Shown here piece by piece: positions 51,554 through 63,540 of a DNA stretch of 64,000 nt; within the stretch, counting starts at the first letter, position 1, and each line of letters opens with the position of its first letter. The notes under the pieces were generated by a model. The model was not told where the DNA came from. It saw only the letters and a list, made by a program, of their open reading frames with translations, and did not search any database. Origin of the DNA: Carallia brachiata (taxonomy: Eukaryota > Streptophyta > Magnoliopsida > Malpighiales > Rhizophoraceae); the NCBI GenBank assembly GCA_021464245.1, contig JADCRB010000124.1, positions 1-64,000 of the forward strand, written 5' to 3'. Position numbers and translations under genes: made by a program.

Positions 51554-54354
51554 TCAGGGACTATCTTGTAAATATGCTGAGACAAACACAGCCATCACAC
51601 AAAGAGACAAAGCTAATAACGGCCCAGCAGGAACCACCTTTCTAGTAGCCGCAAGTCGTATACCTGGAAAGAATCAAAGGAAAAAAAAAAAATGGAAAGG
51701 CATCAATCTCTAGAAGGGGTGTACGAGAGGGAGCATGAATGCTACATAGGACATACCAAATACAGAAGAAAAAAGGAAGGCAGCTCCAAAACCAAGAGCA
51801 TCACCAACAGCTTTCGTCTCCTGTGCTTGCATCAGAAAGTAAGCCTACATGAAAACAACCAAACGTACCGATTGTGATTCACAGCTCACAACTTGCAACT
51901 CATCAACCAAGGGTTGTAAGGACATTCGGATCACTGGTTAGCTGCTTACATCATGCCTATTGGATGTTCAACAAATCAATGCAGGTTATAACCAATCAGC
52001 TATTGCCAAGAGCAAAGATGAATCTATTGCAAGTCATCCCCTCCCCCCAAAAAAATAGTTTGATGCAAGTTGGTGCCAAGTTGAAGATTACAGACTATTT
52101 GCTTTGGAATTTTATGTCACAACTGCCAAGTAGTGTATGCACCTTCAGTAAATTACACAGATGATTCAGACCCATAAACAATTGAAGATAATTTTAACCT
52201 TGTGTCAAACACGCAGATTGCATTGAACATAGGATGCTGACATTAACTATACATGAAAGGGAACAGTTTGAAGCGGAAAGGATAATTTCTTGTCATAGTA
52301 CATAAAGCATAGTTTTCAATGCCCTATATCTCCTATCAGATGAAATCTGGCAGCCTGTTGAAACGGCATTTGGCCCCAAATATTTCGGCCATTTTTTCCT
52401 GCCACAGACAACTTGTTGTCTTAAGGTTCTGCCCACTAGATGTATAAAATTCACCAATGCCTGCAAAACAAACTATCAACAAAAAAGGCTAATTTAAGCA
52501 GTTTTCATACAAATTACCAGAAAATTGTAACAAATGTCTATTAATCTATTGACAGAGACACGGAGTTTTAGAATTTTCGCTTGCTTGAAAAACTCTTTGA
52601 GTTCCTCCCCCTTGAATTCAACCACTAAACCGCCACAGGAATAGCATCTGCAATAATCTTCAATTTTTTTTCCTAAGGGCATCCATGCCTGAGTCATACT
52701 ATTCACAGAAGTGCATACACAACAGTCCAGAAGTTTTTAGCCCAAACATGGTGGAGAAGAGGACGACAGACTGCATAAAACCATCTATTCACAAAGTTCT
52801 TCCCTCTCTTTCTCAAATTGTAAAAAGCAAGATTGCTAGCTTCATCACCTTGCAATTATCCCAGTTTTTGCATGTCTTAGATTACAAGATTTCATCTAAC
52901 ACTCCCCCAGTCATTATATTATAGACTTTAAAAATCTGTTGAACAGAAACAGAAGCTGCATTTTAACAACAAGTAATATGCGCTCTTGTTACAATTTGTT
53001 ATGCAAAGGCTTCAAAGAAAAGTGCATTGCAAATTTAACTTCTGTTAAATAAATTTCGTATTTTCTGACTCCTCCTAAGTTTTTCCCTCCCTTGTGGCTT
53101 CACTTTCTTTCAACTTAGGATGAAACAAAGACCTTGAATGGTACTACAAAATACAGAGGACATTAATGTAGACAGCAAGTGCTACTGTTGTGGATGTTTG
53201 ACTGTGTGATCCGTGTGTGTGTGCGTGTGTATGTGTGTGGGTATATAAAATATGTATGCATGACCTTTCCTGATGCACTACTGAATGACTAGCTATGAAA
53301 TCCTAAGCACTTGGCGATGCAAATATAGTCCCGATTCCTGAGTGAAATTAGAGATATTGTGAACTGGCCAACAATAAGACTCAAGAACGCTGCAGAATGT
53401 GGATTTTTATCAGGCCACACGGATCAAGAATCAGTTAAGAGTAGGAAATATAAATGAAGAAAACAACAGCAATTATGGGAAGTTACCGTTGCCATGAGCG
53501 TGGCCCCCGTCAATCCACCCAGAAGCGACCCTTTACTCTTTGATTTATCGACTGCAAGAAAATTTCGAGGAAAAAAATGAGGATAATTTGGGAGAAGAGA
53601 GGATAAAGGAGACAAAGAAGGATGAGGTGGGGAAGGATAGGGAAAGAGAAGGAAGGGGAAAAAGTTGCAGAAAAACAAATATAAGGACACTGATGATTTC
53701 TTATTCTTTACTAGCTGCCAGTGACATGCATACACATTACAAAACTGGCATTGATGTCCATTCATTCATGTTCTTTAAACAATATTCGGTAGCTATTAGT
53801 AAACTACTTCGGCCCTCGGCGAGTTGCCTGAGTTGTTTAATACACTCCGCAACAAAATTCAGCGACGAGCTAACCAGATTATATTAAATTAGTTATGACT
53901 CGAGCACATAAAAATGTGCAGACACTGACTGACTGATAGATAGTGTGATGTTGTTTAATTTCAGGTTTATTGCCCCATTGAAAAACCAAACAAATCAAAC
54001 CCGGGTGAGAATGGAGGGTCGCGGGGATTCTACCCATGTAAATGAAATTAGCGAGAGAGGTGAGAAAAAGGGTGCATAAAAACGACCAAAAAAAAAAACA
54101 AGAGAGAGAAAGAAAGAGAGAGAAAAAGGGGGGGCTTTACAGGCATAAAGGCCGCCGCCGAGAAGTAGAACTCCGTAGGCAGCGGAGGTGGCGGAAGCGG
54201 CATCGGGCACCTGGCATTTGCAGAAAAGCGACTTGACGTCGGATCTTCTTAGAGTCCTTAACCGGGCAGCAGAGACTCCAGAAGAGACGCCAGAAAAACT
54301 CATGCTTTGATACTTAGCAGGCACTGCTCCCAAAATTACAAGCAATGCACACAC
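51554..54354 (-). CDS. FAX4: FATTY ACID EXPORT-like TMEM14 family protein, plastid type, 158 aa, 4 exons
   Basis: The minus-strand CDS joins 54354-54141, 53551-53487, 51844-51757 and 51663-51554 (477 bp, GT-AG introns, phases closed). Residues 1 to about 50 are rich in Ser, Ala and Arg with almost no acidic residues, as in chloroplast transit peptides. The rest is a four-helix TMEM14/FAX core: SAAYGVLLLGGGLYAF, then SKGSLLGGLTGATLMATAYF, then ALGFGAAFLFSSVFGIR, then PAGPLLALSLCVMAVFVSAY. FAX proteins move fatty acids across plastid envelope or ER membranes. The plastid-type N-terminus and the neighbouring kinase (paralleling At1g33260/At1g33265, from memory) favour FAX4. Family is firm; subtype is inference. 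An alternative start at Met18 exists. Intron 2 (51845-53486) is the largest. Confidence 0.88.
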
Positions 54355-55794
54355 ACGACGACATATTCTCTAGTCTTCACTCAATCAGCTTCTCTAGTCT
54401 TTGACATTTATCAGCCCTCTCTCGCTCTCCGGCGCTTCATAAGTGTGCGTCCGTCGACTCAGAGTTAATGACGGGTGGGTGGAGGCGTCACCAGCGCTTG
54501 AGATTTTCCCAATGTTACTGATGAATTGGGCCTTGACATCCTATCCCCTCTCTATTGGGCCACGCTCTTCTACTCCTTGTTCAGTCTGTCGCTGAACACA
54601 GTCTGTTCAGTAGACCGAAATGAAATTATTGCTGGTCGGATCAAAAAAAAAAAAATATATATATATATATTGCTGGCACAAACCACTTCAACCAATCAGA
54701 TTACCCCTTTGAGACTCTCCCTAATATATATTTTTTTTTTTGGTCTCGTGTCCCTAATATTTATACTAGTACATTTATACCATGCCCCCGTTAAAATTTG
54801 CCTGATTATTTGGTCAAAGAAAAAAAAAACTAAAGTAAATCTTTAATTTTTTTATAACAATAATAACATAATATAAAACAAAGCAAAAAAAAATATTTTA
54901 TAGCTTTTTTTTTTTACAAAATATCAATGCAATGACAAAAACAAAAATTTATTATTATTTAATAAGTTGTTACACACAATACAGTACATTTTTATCCGGA
55001 AGTGTACTTCTTTCCTTATACTATGGAGTGCGAAAATTTTTAGTCAATTGTCCTTGGTAAATACTTACATACGCATGGCCGGTGGACTGGTGGGAACTTC
55101 ATTCGTTTTTTTTTTTTTTTTCCTCTTTCGCATAATAATGAGTCATATTCTTTTTATTCCATACTTATTCCACACAACAATTATTTAAGAAGCTTCTCAC
55201 AAAAGAACGTAGTCCTCAATAATAACATATGACTCCACAATAAAACTCTTTTTTGTTGATGACTGAAGAGTTGAAAATTGAATTAAAAAAAAAACAAAAA
55301 AGACAAATGAAGCAAATTAACTATGTAAATAAGTAATCGAAGAAGATTAAGAAGAGTTTCAGGTGAATTTACTAACTTTCTTCAAAACTAAATTATTTTA
55401 TTAATCTGTTTCTGTTATTCTTTTCCTTTTTTGGTTTTTGTCGGTAAGATAACCGGTTTGTTTGGAAATTGAATTGTTATATACACCTTACCGACATCAT
55501 CTTCGGATTAGGCACTCTTTTATTAAAGATTACTTTTAGAACTAATCAGTCGCGTGCAATTTATTTGTACTTAACCATCAATTTTAGGTTAGATTCAAAT
55601 TTCACACTTAATGTTTACCTTTCCTTTTTTTTTTTTTTTTTTTGTTAACGTTTGACTATTAATTCTAATAAACAAAAAAAATGAATAATAATAAATCGTA
55701 AGCAACGACGATAATTTAACAGCACCACCATCATCATGTAGTCCTATCTATTCATTTATTTATTTAGCATTTACAATCAAGAATTTTGTTTTAG
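54355..55794. other. Intergenic: FAX4 promoter side and kinase 3' flank
   Basis: The first 150 bp upstream of the FAX4 start is CT/TCTC-rich, like a leader. The rest is AT-rich, with A and T runs (54649-54671, 55107-55122, 55628-55643). No gene is visible. One short frame at 54526-54846 has no recognisable product. Confidence 0.5.
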
Positions 55795-57152
55795 TTAAAA
55801 AATGGCAACGATTTGTGATTTAAATTGTTTCTGATATGCCTGGGGCGAGAAGAGGGAGGATATGGAATGAATGTTCGACTCGATGGTACGCAAGATTTGG
55901 GCGGCGGAAGGCCTGAGGGTAGAGTGCTCAGCCAGGCAAAGCGCGGAGATGTAAACCATGGCCCTTGCTTCTTCCACGTCAACAGCCTCTCCTCCACCTG
56001 CCTGCAGTCTCGGATCCACCAATCGTGCTACCTCGTTCGCTGCCAATCGGTCAACGCCACTCAGCGTGGGTCCCATCAACGATGCCAAGAGCTGGTGGCC
56101 CCTTTCCCTTTCCTCGCAGAAAGCCTCCATTCCCGTGACAAGTTCCAAAACGACGACGCCGTAGCTGTAAACATCGTTCTTCTTAGACGGGATTCCCGTC
56201 CTCAGGAAGTGGGGATCGGTGTAACCGGGAGAGCCCATCATCACTTGCTTCGTCCTCCGGGGCCCGGATGAAGGTATTACCGTGGAGGCAAATCCCGTCG
56301 TTGCGAACCCAAAGTCGCAGAGCTTGCAATTGAGATGCTCGTCCAGCAAAATGTTGGAGGCTTTGATATCCCCATGAACAACTGGGAGGGCGCATTTTTC
56401 GTGCAAATATTCCAGAGCCTGAGCCAGTTGGAAGGCTATGGCCATCCTCCTTTTCCATGAAAGAACCGACGACGACGACGAGTGCCGCCGTGAATTACTT
56501 TGATCGCCATGGCGGCCATGGAGTCTATCCTGCAAGCTTCCATTGGAAACATATTCGAAAACCAGGCATCCTCCTCCTCCTTCTTCTTCTATTTGGTCTG
56601 AAGACAAAATAAACCAGAAGCCAGCCAAAACAGCATGATTGATTATGATTATGATTATGATTATATTAGATTAATCGGACAAAAAGTCTTTGAGGAGGGA
56701 ATTGAAAAAGATAAGAACAGAAAGCACTCAAGCGCACACACCAATCCATCAGTCTCACTCTCACCTTGGCCGTTGTTGTTGTTGTTGTTGACGGAGTATC
56801 CTAAAAGCTTGACGATGTTTTCGTGATCGAGGCAGCGTTGGATGTTCAACTCCTGCTTGAAGTGTCGACTGGGGCCGTTGGGGACCTTGATTGCAGCCAG
56901 GGTGGGTAAACGAGCCAAATACACTCTGCTAAAACCACCCGATCCAATTACCCGCGAGAAATTCATGGTCATTCTTTCTATCTCATCCCAATCGTATTTC
57001 CTAGCCACAGAATCTCCACCGCCGCCCTCATGCTTAACAATTTCATGGTCGCCATGATCACCAGCAGTGGCATTGGCTACAACGACTTCATTGGTGGAAG
57101 TGGGTACACGTCTCGATTTGAGGCGGAGGAGCCTGCAGGGTAAACAGGCCAT
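55795..57152 (-). CDS. Receptor-like cytoplasmic kinase, 396 aa, 2 exons, HGD in place of HRD
   Basis: The minus-strand CDS joins 57152-56765 and 56597-55795 (1,191 bp). The protein kinase domain has the Gly loop GSGGFSRV (residues 71-78), catalytic Lys in AAIKV (Lys89), catalytic loop VVHGDIKASNILLD (HGD at 203-205), DFG at 223-225, and the subdomain VIII/IX stretch GSPGYTDPHFL then DVYSYGVVVLEL. There is no signal peptide or membrane span. Cys3 and Cys6 (MACLPCRL) could be acylated (inference). It resembles the Arabidopsis kinase At1g33260. The catalytic Asp is kept but the preceding Arg is Gly, so it is a non-RD kinase. An Asn tract (120s) comes from a trinucleotide repeat at the end of exon 1. 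Confidence 0.93.
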
Positions 57153-57206
57153 GATGCTGCTGCTGCTGCTGCTGCTGATGATGTGATGATGATGATGATG
57201 ATGATG
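57153..57206 (-). repeat. Trinucleotide repeats abutting the kinase start codon
   Basis: On the minus strand a (CAT)n block, then (CAG)n, ends at ATCATGGCC, so the repeats lie in the 5' UTR directly before the ATG. No extra in-frame ATG arises within them. A second repeat, (AAC)n, lies inside exon 1 near 56773-56790 and encodes Asn. Confidence 0.85.
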
Positions 57207-58926
57207 GGTAAATTAATTGACCGATGGAGGAGTAGCAAAAAAGCAAGATGACCCACCGGCGAATTATAACACTCCTTTATTCTTTGAAATTGGAGCAAGC
57301 AAACAATGAAAGTTTAGATGGAATAGGAGTGCCTCTTTTGATTTAAAGGTCGACGCATTTGTCGGTGTACTGTCGGTGTTGTCATTTGGGATCGGATATC
57401 ACTCTCATGAAGCTGCGCAGGAACTTGAGATTATTATTATTATTATTATTTTGAAAAATAATTTCTTTTTTTTTTTCTTTTTTTCGATCTAAATAAAAAG
57501 AGGAAATTAAAGGGTTAAAGAGCACGCGCGACACGACTTACAATAATTAATAAGAAATGAAAGGAATGATTGGCCAACACTCCCAAAGACCACCGGGCCA
57601 CCGCAAACATTTTGAGACAAGCGGTTGAACTTGGACCTGGTCTCATATATACTCTGACGCAAAAACGAAGCAACCCCTTCCCCTTCCTTCTTGTCTGTCT
57701 CTGTATTATAATATTGAAACAAAGTACAGAATTCGATTTTATTTTGTTCGAATAAAATGAGAATGTATTTTTTTGAAACAATTATAAAATTTTTTGTAAC
57801 GACAACATAAAAAATATACCTTATTAATATTTTTAGTTACAAAAAATTTTATTGTGGTTTGAAAAAATTTTAAGCTCCATTTCAATCGGTCAATGTTTCG
57901 ACAGCTAAAGTTAATCGGGCTCTACAATATATCAACCATCATATTCATCATTCATGCCACCCACCCAAAACACAGGACAATTAAAAATGGTGCTGCTGAG
58001 TCCACGGATGCAGGATCTACAACCTAAATACTCTTCCCAAGCAAAACGTAATAAATGGGCTAATTAACTCAGCTTATTCCGTTGGACTTAGCAATTTGAC
58101 ACATTTAACTCTCTCTTTCTACATGGACACATCTGAGTCTGCCAGCTCCCCTAGCTCTTTAATTTGTAATCTTATCACCAATCACAATATAATAATTTAA
58201 ATGTAGTTTTAGAACTCACAATTACAATGATAAATGTAATGGTATGACATGTATTTTGTAAGATTTGTTTGAAAGATTTGTTTTCATTTTATTTTTATTT
58301 ATTTTTTTAGTATTAGATCTCAATATTTAAAAATTACATTGAGTTCCGACTAATCTTATTCAAACTAGAAAGATCCATGAGAGAGACAAAATTCTTCAAT
58401 GTCTATTTTCTCCATACACAATATTCGAATCTTAAATCTTATTTTAAAAAAAAAATCAAATTTGAGTCACTTAGACCAACAAGTCATTCTTTTTTTTTTT
58501 TTTTTTTTTGTTTCTTTTCATGACAAAGTAGAGCATTGAATGCGAAAAATAAAAGATTAAGAAGAAGAAAAAAGAAGAAGAGGCGGGCGTTGGTTGATAT
58601 GGGTCAGCAGGCAAATCCAAGCCTACTGAGTGAGCCGACTTAATGAATTGAAAGATGGCCCAAAGGCCTACTTAGGTCCATTGGCATACATTGCATGTAT
58701 CCGTAATAATAACAATAATGAAATTGATCCGAAAGAAAAACCCTTGTTGGCTGAGCCTCTGAGAGAGAGAGAGAGGAGGGACTGATGACCAAGGACTAGG
58801 GAGGGCGGCCAGATCGTTTATTCGAGCCTTGAGAGGTCGGAGTAACGGTTGGGCGAAGCAAGGCAAAGTTTTACAATACAAAGGCACCCGACCCGAAGCC
58901 AGCCAAACGAGGATTTAGATTCTGGA
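57207..58926. other. Intergenic between the kinase and the plus-strand gene
   Basis: No supported gene. A (TTA)n run lies at 57431-57450, T runs at 57465-57480 and 58490-58510, and GAGAGAGA at 58762-58775. The last 200 bp are GC-richer, as expected for the leader of the plus-strand gene. Confidence 0.5.
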
Positions 58927-60200
58927 ATGAGGTGGTTGGCCAGCCTAGCCCTGGGCCTAGGCGGAGGCGGCGGCGGAGTCGGAGTCGGAGTCGGAGGAGG
59001 GGGCGGCAACATTGGAGTAGGGATAAGAAACGTAAGGAGTGCGGCGGTGCGGTACTTCTCAAGGAAACGAGCGGAGAACTTGAGGAAGATAAATCCGAAA
59101 GTTCCATTTCCGGAAGCTGCTACCATCGCCCAATCTCTTTACCGTATCATCAAGCAACATGGCCCACTCTCTATTGCCAATACCTGGAATTATGCCAAGG
59201 TCCCCTTTCTCTCTCTCTCTCTCTCTCTGAACGCATGCTGCTGTGTTTGCATGAAATCTTGTTTATAAGAAGATTCTTATAATACTTGTCTCTTTACACA
59301 AAACTTGTATACACATTTGAGACAGATGTAAATCTATCTATCTTGACATATTAAAATTATGAAAAAGAAAAGAAAAGAAATCCATTTGTTGGCCAAGTTT
59401 ATTGCTTTCAATGACCTAGAGCTAGTATGCTCATGATGTAGGGTCTCTAAATTCATAATCTTTTCCTTGCCTTACCAATACATCTTTTTAACTTGCCCAA
59501 AAATTCTCTTCCTCTCTACTCATTTTATGATGGCGCATCTCTGTACAAGGTTTATGAAGAAATGTACCATCGTTTTAGTGTGTCTTGTCTCTTTGTATTT
59601 GCACTGTGCAATAAAATACAATTTCGCTCTCCTGGATGTCTATAAAAGGATTTAGGGTTTTTGACAACAGAGCTTGAACGAACTACGCAAGAAAGGGGAA
59701 GTAATGCACTAATGCTGTGGTTACTAAGGCTCACAAATGGGTGACATGGTCACTTGATATGGGCCAACATTTTGATCACTTATGTGGACTATGACTACCT
59801 AACTTCATGGTCGAAGAATTGGTATGACATGATATTTCAGGAGCCAAAAAATGGTCTTACAAATAATTGTACTACTTCTAGCTTTATTCTGGAAGATTAT
59901 AGGGCACTTGGTATATTTCCATATCTATATCATGTCGTTATACTTGTAATTTCATCTGTTGTTTCATAACAGGAAGCTAATATCAACGGATTGACCAGCA
60001 AAACGCACATGAAAATAATGCTTAAGTGGATGAGGGGGAGGAAGGCTCTTAAGCTGCTCTGCAACCATGTTGGTTCTAGCAAGAAATTTCTGTACTCTAC
60101 TTTACCTGATGAATTACAAACTGATCTTTCAAAAGGTCCAGCAGAATTGAAACTACAGACTGAGAAGCACTCACTGAAGCGAACAAACAAACACATGTGA
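58927..60200 (+). CDS. Conserved small basic plant protein, probably organelle-targeted, 166 aa, 2 exons
   Basis: The CDS joins 58927-59199 and 59973-60200 (501 bp including stop); the donor is GCCAAG|GTCCCC and the acceptor CATAACAG. I chose the ATG at 58927 because no upstream ATG is in frame. Residues 1-50 hold a Gly/Val-rich repeat followed by Arg-rich RNVRSAAVRYFSRKR, like a mitochondrial presequence. The core (KINPKVPFPEAATIAQSLYR, then GPLSIANTWNYAKEANINGL, then HMKIMLKWMRGRK) looks well ordered and highly conserved-like. I recall similar plant proteins annotated only as hypothetical; the basic core could bind RNA or belong to an organellar ribosome, but this is speculation. The intron contains a (CT)n tract right after the donor. 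Confidence 0.85.
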
Positions 60201-61278
60201 AGACATGTTGGGACCGCCAAGAGATTAGCAAATGTCATGGTGCAAGATTCTTTATTGTGATTTAGTGCACAATTAGGTCTCTTGTTTCTTATGATGGTTC
60301 ACTTTTTTTCCTGATGGTTCCCAATTAGTGCCCTTCCCGCTCCCAAGTTGAGAGCTTTTAGGTTTGTCCTCATCTCATTGTTTTTGGCTGTGATTTTGAT
60401 GAGAAATCTTGGACATTTTGCTCACTGTTCATATATGCGGCATGCGTTATCATTTTGAAGTGTCTCTGATCATGAACCTTAGTTTTGTGCTAGATCGTAC
60501 TTGTCCAATAAAGTGTCGTGTTAAGATTGAATTCTTCAATGGTCAAATATGTTGTCTAGACGCACCTTAAGATGCAATGATCGTAAACTTGTATACTTTT
60601 GTGGATTAAGGACCATGATATTCAACTTTGTGATTTTAGATCCTCATGTCTAATGTAGTGAAAGGTTGGTATTGAAGTCAGGTTGTCAGCCTAGAGTATG
60701 ACCAAGCTTGTTCATTCTTATCGATAGGAATTGATTAAGACTGTTTGACAAAATATGTAGAAAATGTGCTTCATTTGCACCTATATTTAAGAATCCCGAT
60801 GGTATTAGTACCCATGACCATGCCCTGGTGTAGTTGGCTTGTATCTTTATCCTTTGTCGTCTTTGGATACCAATTCCCCCCCCCCCCAACCCCACCCCAA
60901 AATTTTCTTCTTGAGTTGAATTTTATTTTACAATCTACAGTTGTAGAGCAATTCGATCCTTTTTTAGTGGCAAAGAAAAATCATGTCTTTTGTACAATTG
61001 AGATTCACCCTCTAGATTTGGGACCAAGAGCTCGGAGAGTTGTCAACAGACCACGGTGGTTATTGTTTAGCAAGTGACATTTGCCGTTTTAAAAAAGCTA
61101 AATAGTTAATGGTATATTAGGTTTAGTGGAGGCAACCTTAAAATCGGAAAATATGGAGAAATGGGCATTGGAGGTAATGGCAATGGCGAAAGAGTAACGT
61201 TGATAAGCCTATGTTACTAGTTACTACTAGAGTTCCCAATGCAGAGTACCGTGCCGCTTTGGTTTTTTATTTTTTATT

Positions 61279-61310
<32 letters not shown>

Positions 61311-61365
61311 TTTATGAGAGGGAACACATATTCTTGTTCTCATTTCCTTCCAGTTGCAGATTTCG
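60201..61365. other. Convergent 3' flanks of two genes
   Basis: This holds the 3' UTR of the plus-strand gene and AT-rich DNA. It contains a C run at 60877-60885 and a (TTTA)n tract at 61276-61306. The short frames present have no recognisable product. Confidence 0.5.
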
Positions 61366-61476
61366 TCAATGGATGATCGTTTTATTATAGAGTTCTCCGG
61401 ACTTGAGCATTTTGCCATCAGCTAAGGCCGTTCCATCTTCCGTCAGCCCAGGAGCAATGTTGTCTTGCTTTTTGCC
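61366..61476 (-). pseudogene. Former C-terminal tail of the WAT1-related protein
   Basis: After the in-frame TAG, the same frame stays open for 36 codons (beginning GKKQDNIAPGLTEDG, containing ADGKMLKSGEL) before a TGA. It has the length and hydrophilic character of the usual cytosolic tail of this family. It would be translated only by stop readthrough, by an unmutated allele, or if the TAG is a sequence error. Confidence 0.8.
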
Positions 61477-63518
61477 CTATAGCACGCTGTAGAGACCCAG
61501 AATGATGAGCACTGCTCCTGTGACGCTATTAAATGCCAAAACACATCCAAGTATATGAGATGCAATTAAAATATGCAAGTTCAAAAAGAAGTGGGGAAAT
61601 GCAGGTTGCTTGTAGTCATAATTAGGACACACCTTCCCAAGTGAAGTCGCTCGGCAAAAGCAATAGCCGAGAAAACTGCCGCAATAATAAGTTGAAGCGG
61701 ACTGAACGTGGCCGAAAAAACAGGCCCTTTATTGCTAATGCACAATGTTTGTATGCAGTAGACCAATGCCGAGTTCACAAGCCCCTGCATTCAGCAAAGT
61801 GTTTAGGTCACGGTCCAGTGGTACTGACTACTGACTACATACAGAATAATGCCAGATGTTGGACTCATTATTATGCTTTTATAGGAGAAATAACTGCAAC
61901 TTACGCCGTGTACAATGGTCAGGAGCTGCACGTTCCACTCTAACTTCCATGATTCTGGATTCCTTGCAAAAATTAAGGCAAGGAAAGAGGATTGAAGGGA
62001 AGCAAAGAAGCAAATCAAAGTGTTCATTGACAACCTAGCCGGGTAGCCCTTGTAGACCACACCCTGATGAGGAGCAGAGTGATTAGGACAGAGGAGAGAA
62101 TATATCAGGTCATTATATACGTCACGCCAGGCAATGCAACCATATCACCGGATCAAAGGTTGGTTAGTACAAAATGCAAAATGAAGTACCTGGAAGACTA
62201 ACCACGCACTCCATGCAATGTAACTGGTTAGAAGAATGGCAGAGCCTTTGATCCAATCTTGTGCAGCAATGGTATGACTCGAGCCATCACCAGCAGCAGC
62301 AGCAGGGCAATGTTCGTAAATGTTTAGCAGCGGCCTGTTTTGGAAATTTTTAAGCAGATATCCTCCTTTCCAGAAAGTGAAAATGAGTGACCCACCAATG
62401 CAGATAACCGTGCCCAACAGCTTTGCCCATCCTCTAGCTCTCATAATCTCAACTCTCTCCATCCTTACCATTCGGAATTGAGAAATACATAATTGAAATA
62501 CATTATGTTTGTTCAATGTGTGTCGTACATATGCAGCAAACTAACTTATTCTCATAGAGAGAGTACTGAAGCTGATCGATCAGATATCACTGATGGCTCA
62601 ATGATCAGGTGGGTTAGTTAGGGCTGTGCGTGTGTGCATGCGCGTGTGAAATTAGTACAGGGTGACAAGCTGAGCAATTACATAACTATTAGTTAATGAA
62701 TCAATTAATCAAATAGAAGAAGAGGTAGTAATTAAGCGAGCAGGAAGTGGTTACCTCAACAAAGCAGCCACGAGGAAGGTCAAACTTGGGATGATATTAG
62801 ACATCGCGGATGCAACTGTAGGCGAAGTATAGGCTAAACCAGCGTAGAAGACGTTAAGATGGATAGTCGATCCAAGTGATGCCAATCCAAATATCTTTGC
62901 CATTACTGACAGTGTAAGTGACGGTCGCTGCTTCCTGCATGCATGCAGTCTTTTTTTAGCTTTTTTCGAATGGTGAGCATCATTACGTTTCATTTCATTA
63001 GCAGATCAGGGACTAGTCATTTTATTGCGCAAATTATCATCATTTCATTTCATGAACAGGCCATCTAGTATCATAATTGAGTTGTATTAACCAATTACTT
63101 AAACTGGCTTAGAAATGTAATTAAGCACACGCGAGCACGCACACACACATGGTAATCCGTAGGGATTAATTAGGAAGATCGGTTGGAATTAATTCGCTAG
63201 GATGAATCAGGAGTGATGATAATTAAATACAATCAATTACCTTTCAAGAACATAAGCAATAGGCGCCAGCAAAAGCATGGCAATTACGTGGCGGCAAACA
63301 ATGAAGACGAGTTGGTTGAGTCCCCTGGCAAGAGCAATTTTCATGACAATGTTTGATCCTCCATAAGCTAATTGAACCCCAACCATCGCTACTATATAAT
63401 ACAAGCCGAATCCGCCGCCGTTTACCATGGATTTCGGGGGATGGCCTCTGCTTCTAGTGTTGGAAATTGAAGTGTATTTTAAAAGGGAATTAGCCATTAT
63501 ATGTCCGTTGTTAGTCAT
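61477..63518 (-). CDS. WAT1-related (UMAMIT/EamA) transporter with premature stop, 363 aa, 6 exons
   Basis: The minus-strand CDS joins 63518-63241, 62934-62755, 62463-62190, 62063-61905, 61784-61633 and 61525-61477. The protein is of the nodulin MtN21/WAT1 family: ten membrane helices in two EamA repeats, moving amino acids, auxin or other metabolites. Diagnostic parts are YIVAMVGVQLAYGGSNIVMK, GLAYTSPTVASAMSNIIPSL, GVVYKGYPARLSM and NKGPVFSATFSPLQLIIAAV. The last exon reads TGAVLIILGLYSVL then TAG (61477-61479), where the family has Trp-Gly-Lys. The frame continues open for 36 more codons to a TGA at 61366-61368. The loss removes only the cytosolic tail, so transport may survive. The start may be Met1 or Met31. 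Exon structure and phases are consistent throughout. Confidence 0.9.
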
Positions 63519-63540
63519 TATGACATTAGTCGTTTATAAC

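Noticed and set aside
53424..53887. Open frames on both strands over 53.4-53.9 kb
   Set aside because: These are read-through of FAX4 exon 2 into flanking intron and the GA/CT-rich intron itself; the true exon is 53487-53551.
58849..58926. Possible N-terminal extension of the 166-residue protein
   Set aside because: The longer frame would start at TTG; no ATG precedes 58927 in frame, so the shorter start is preferred.
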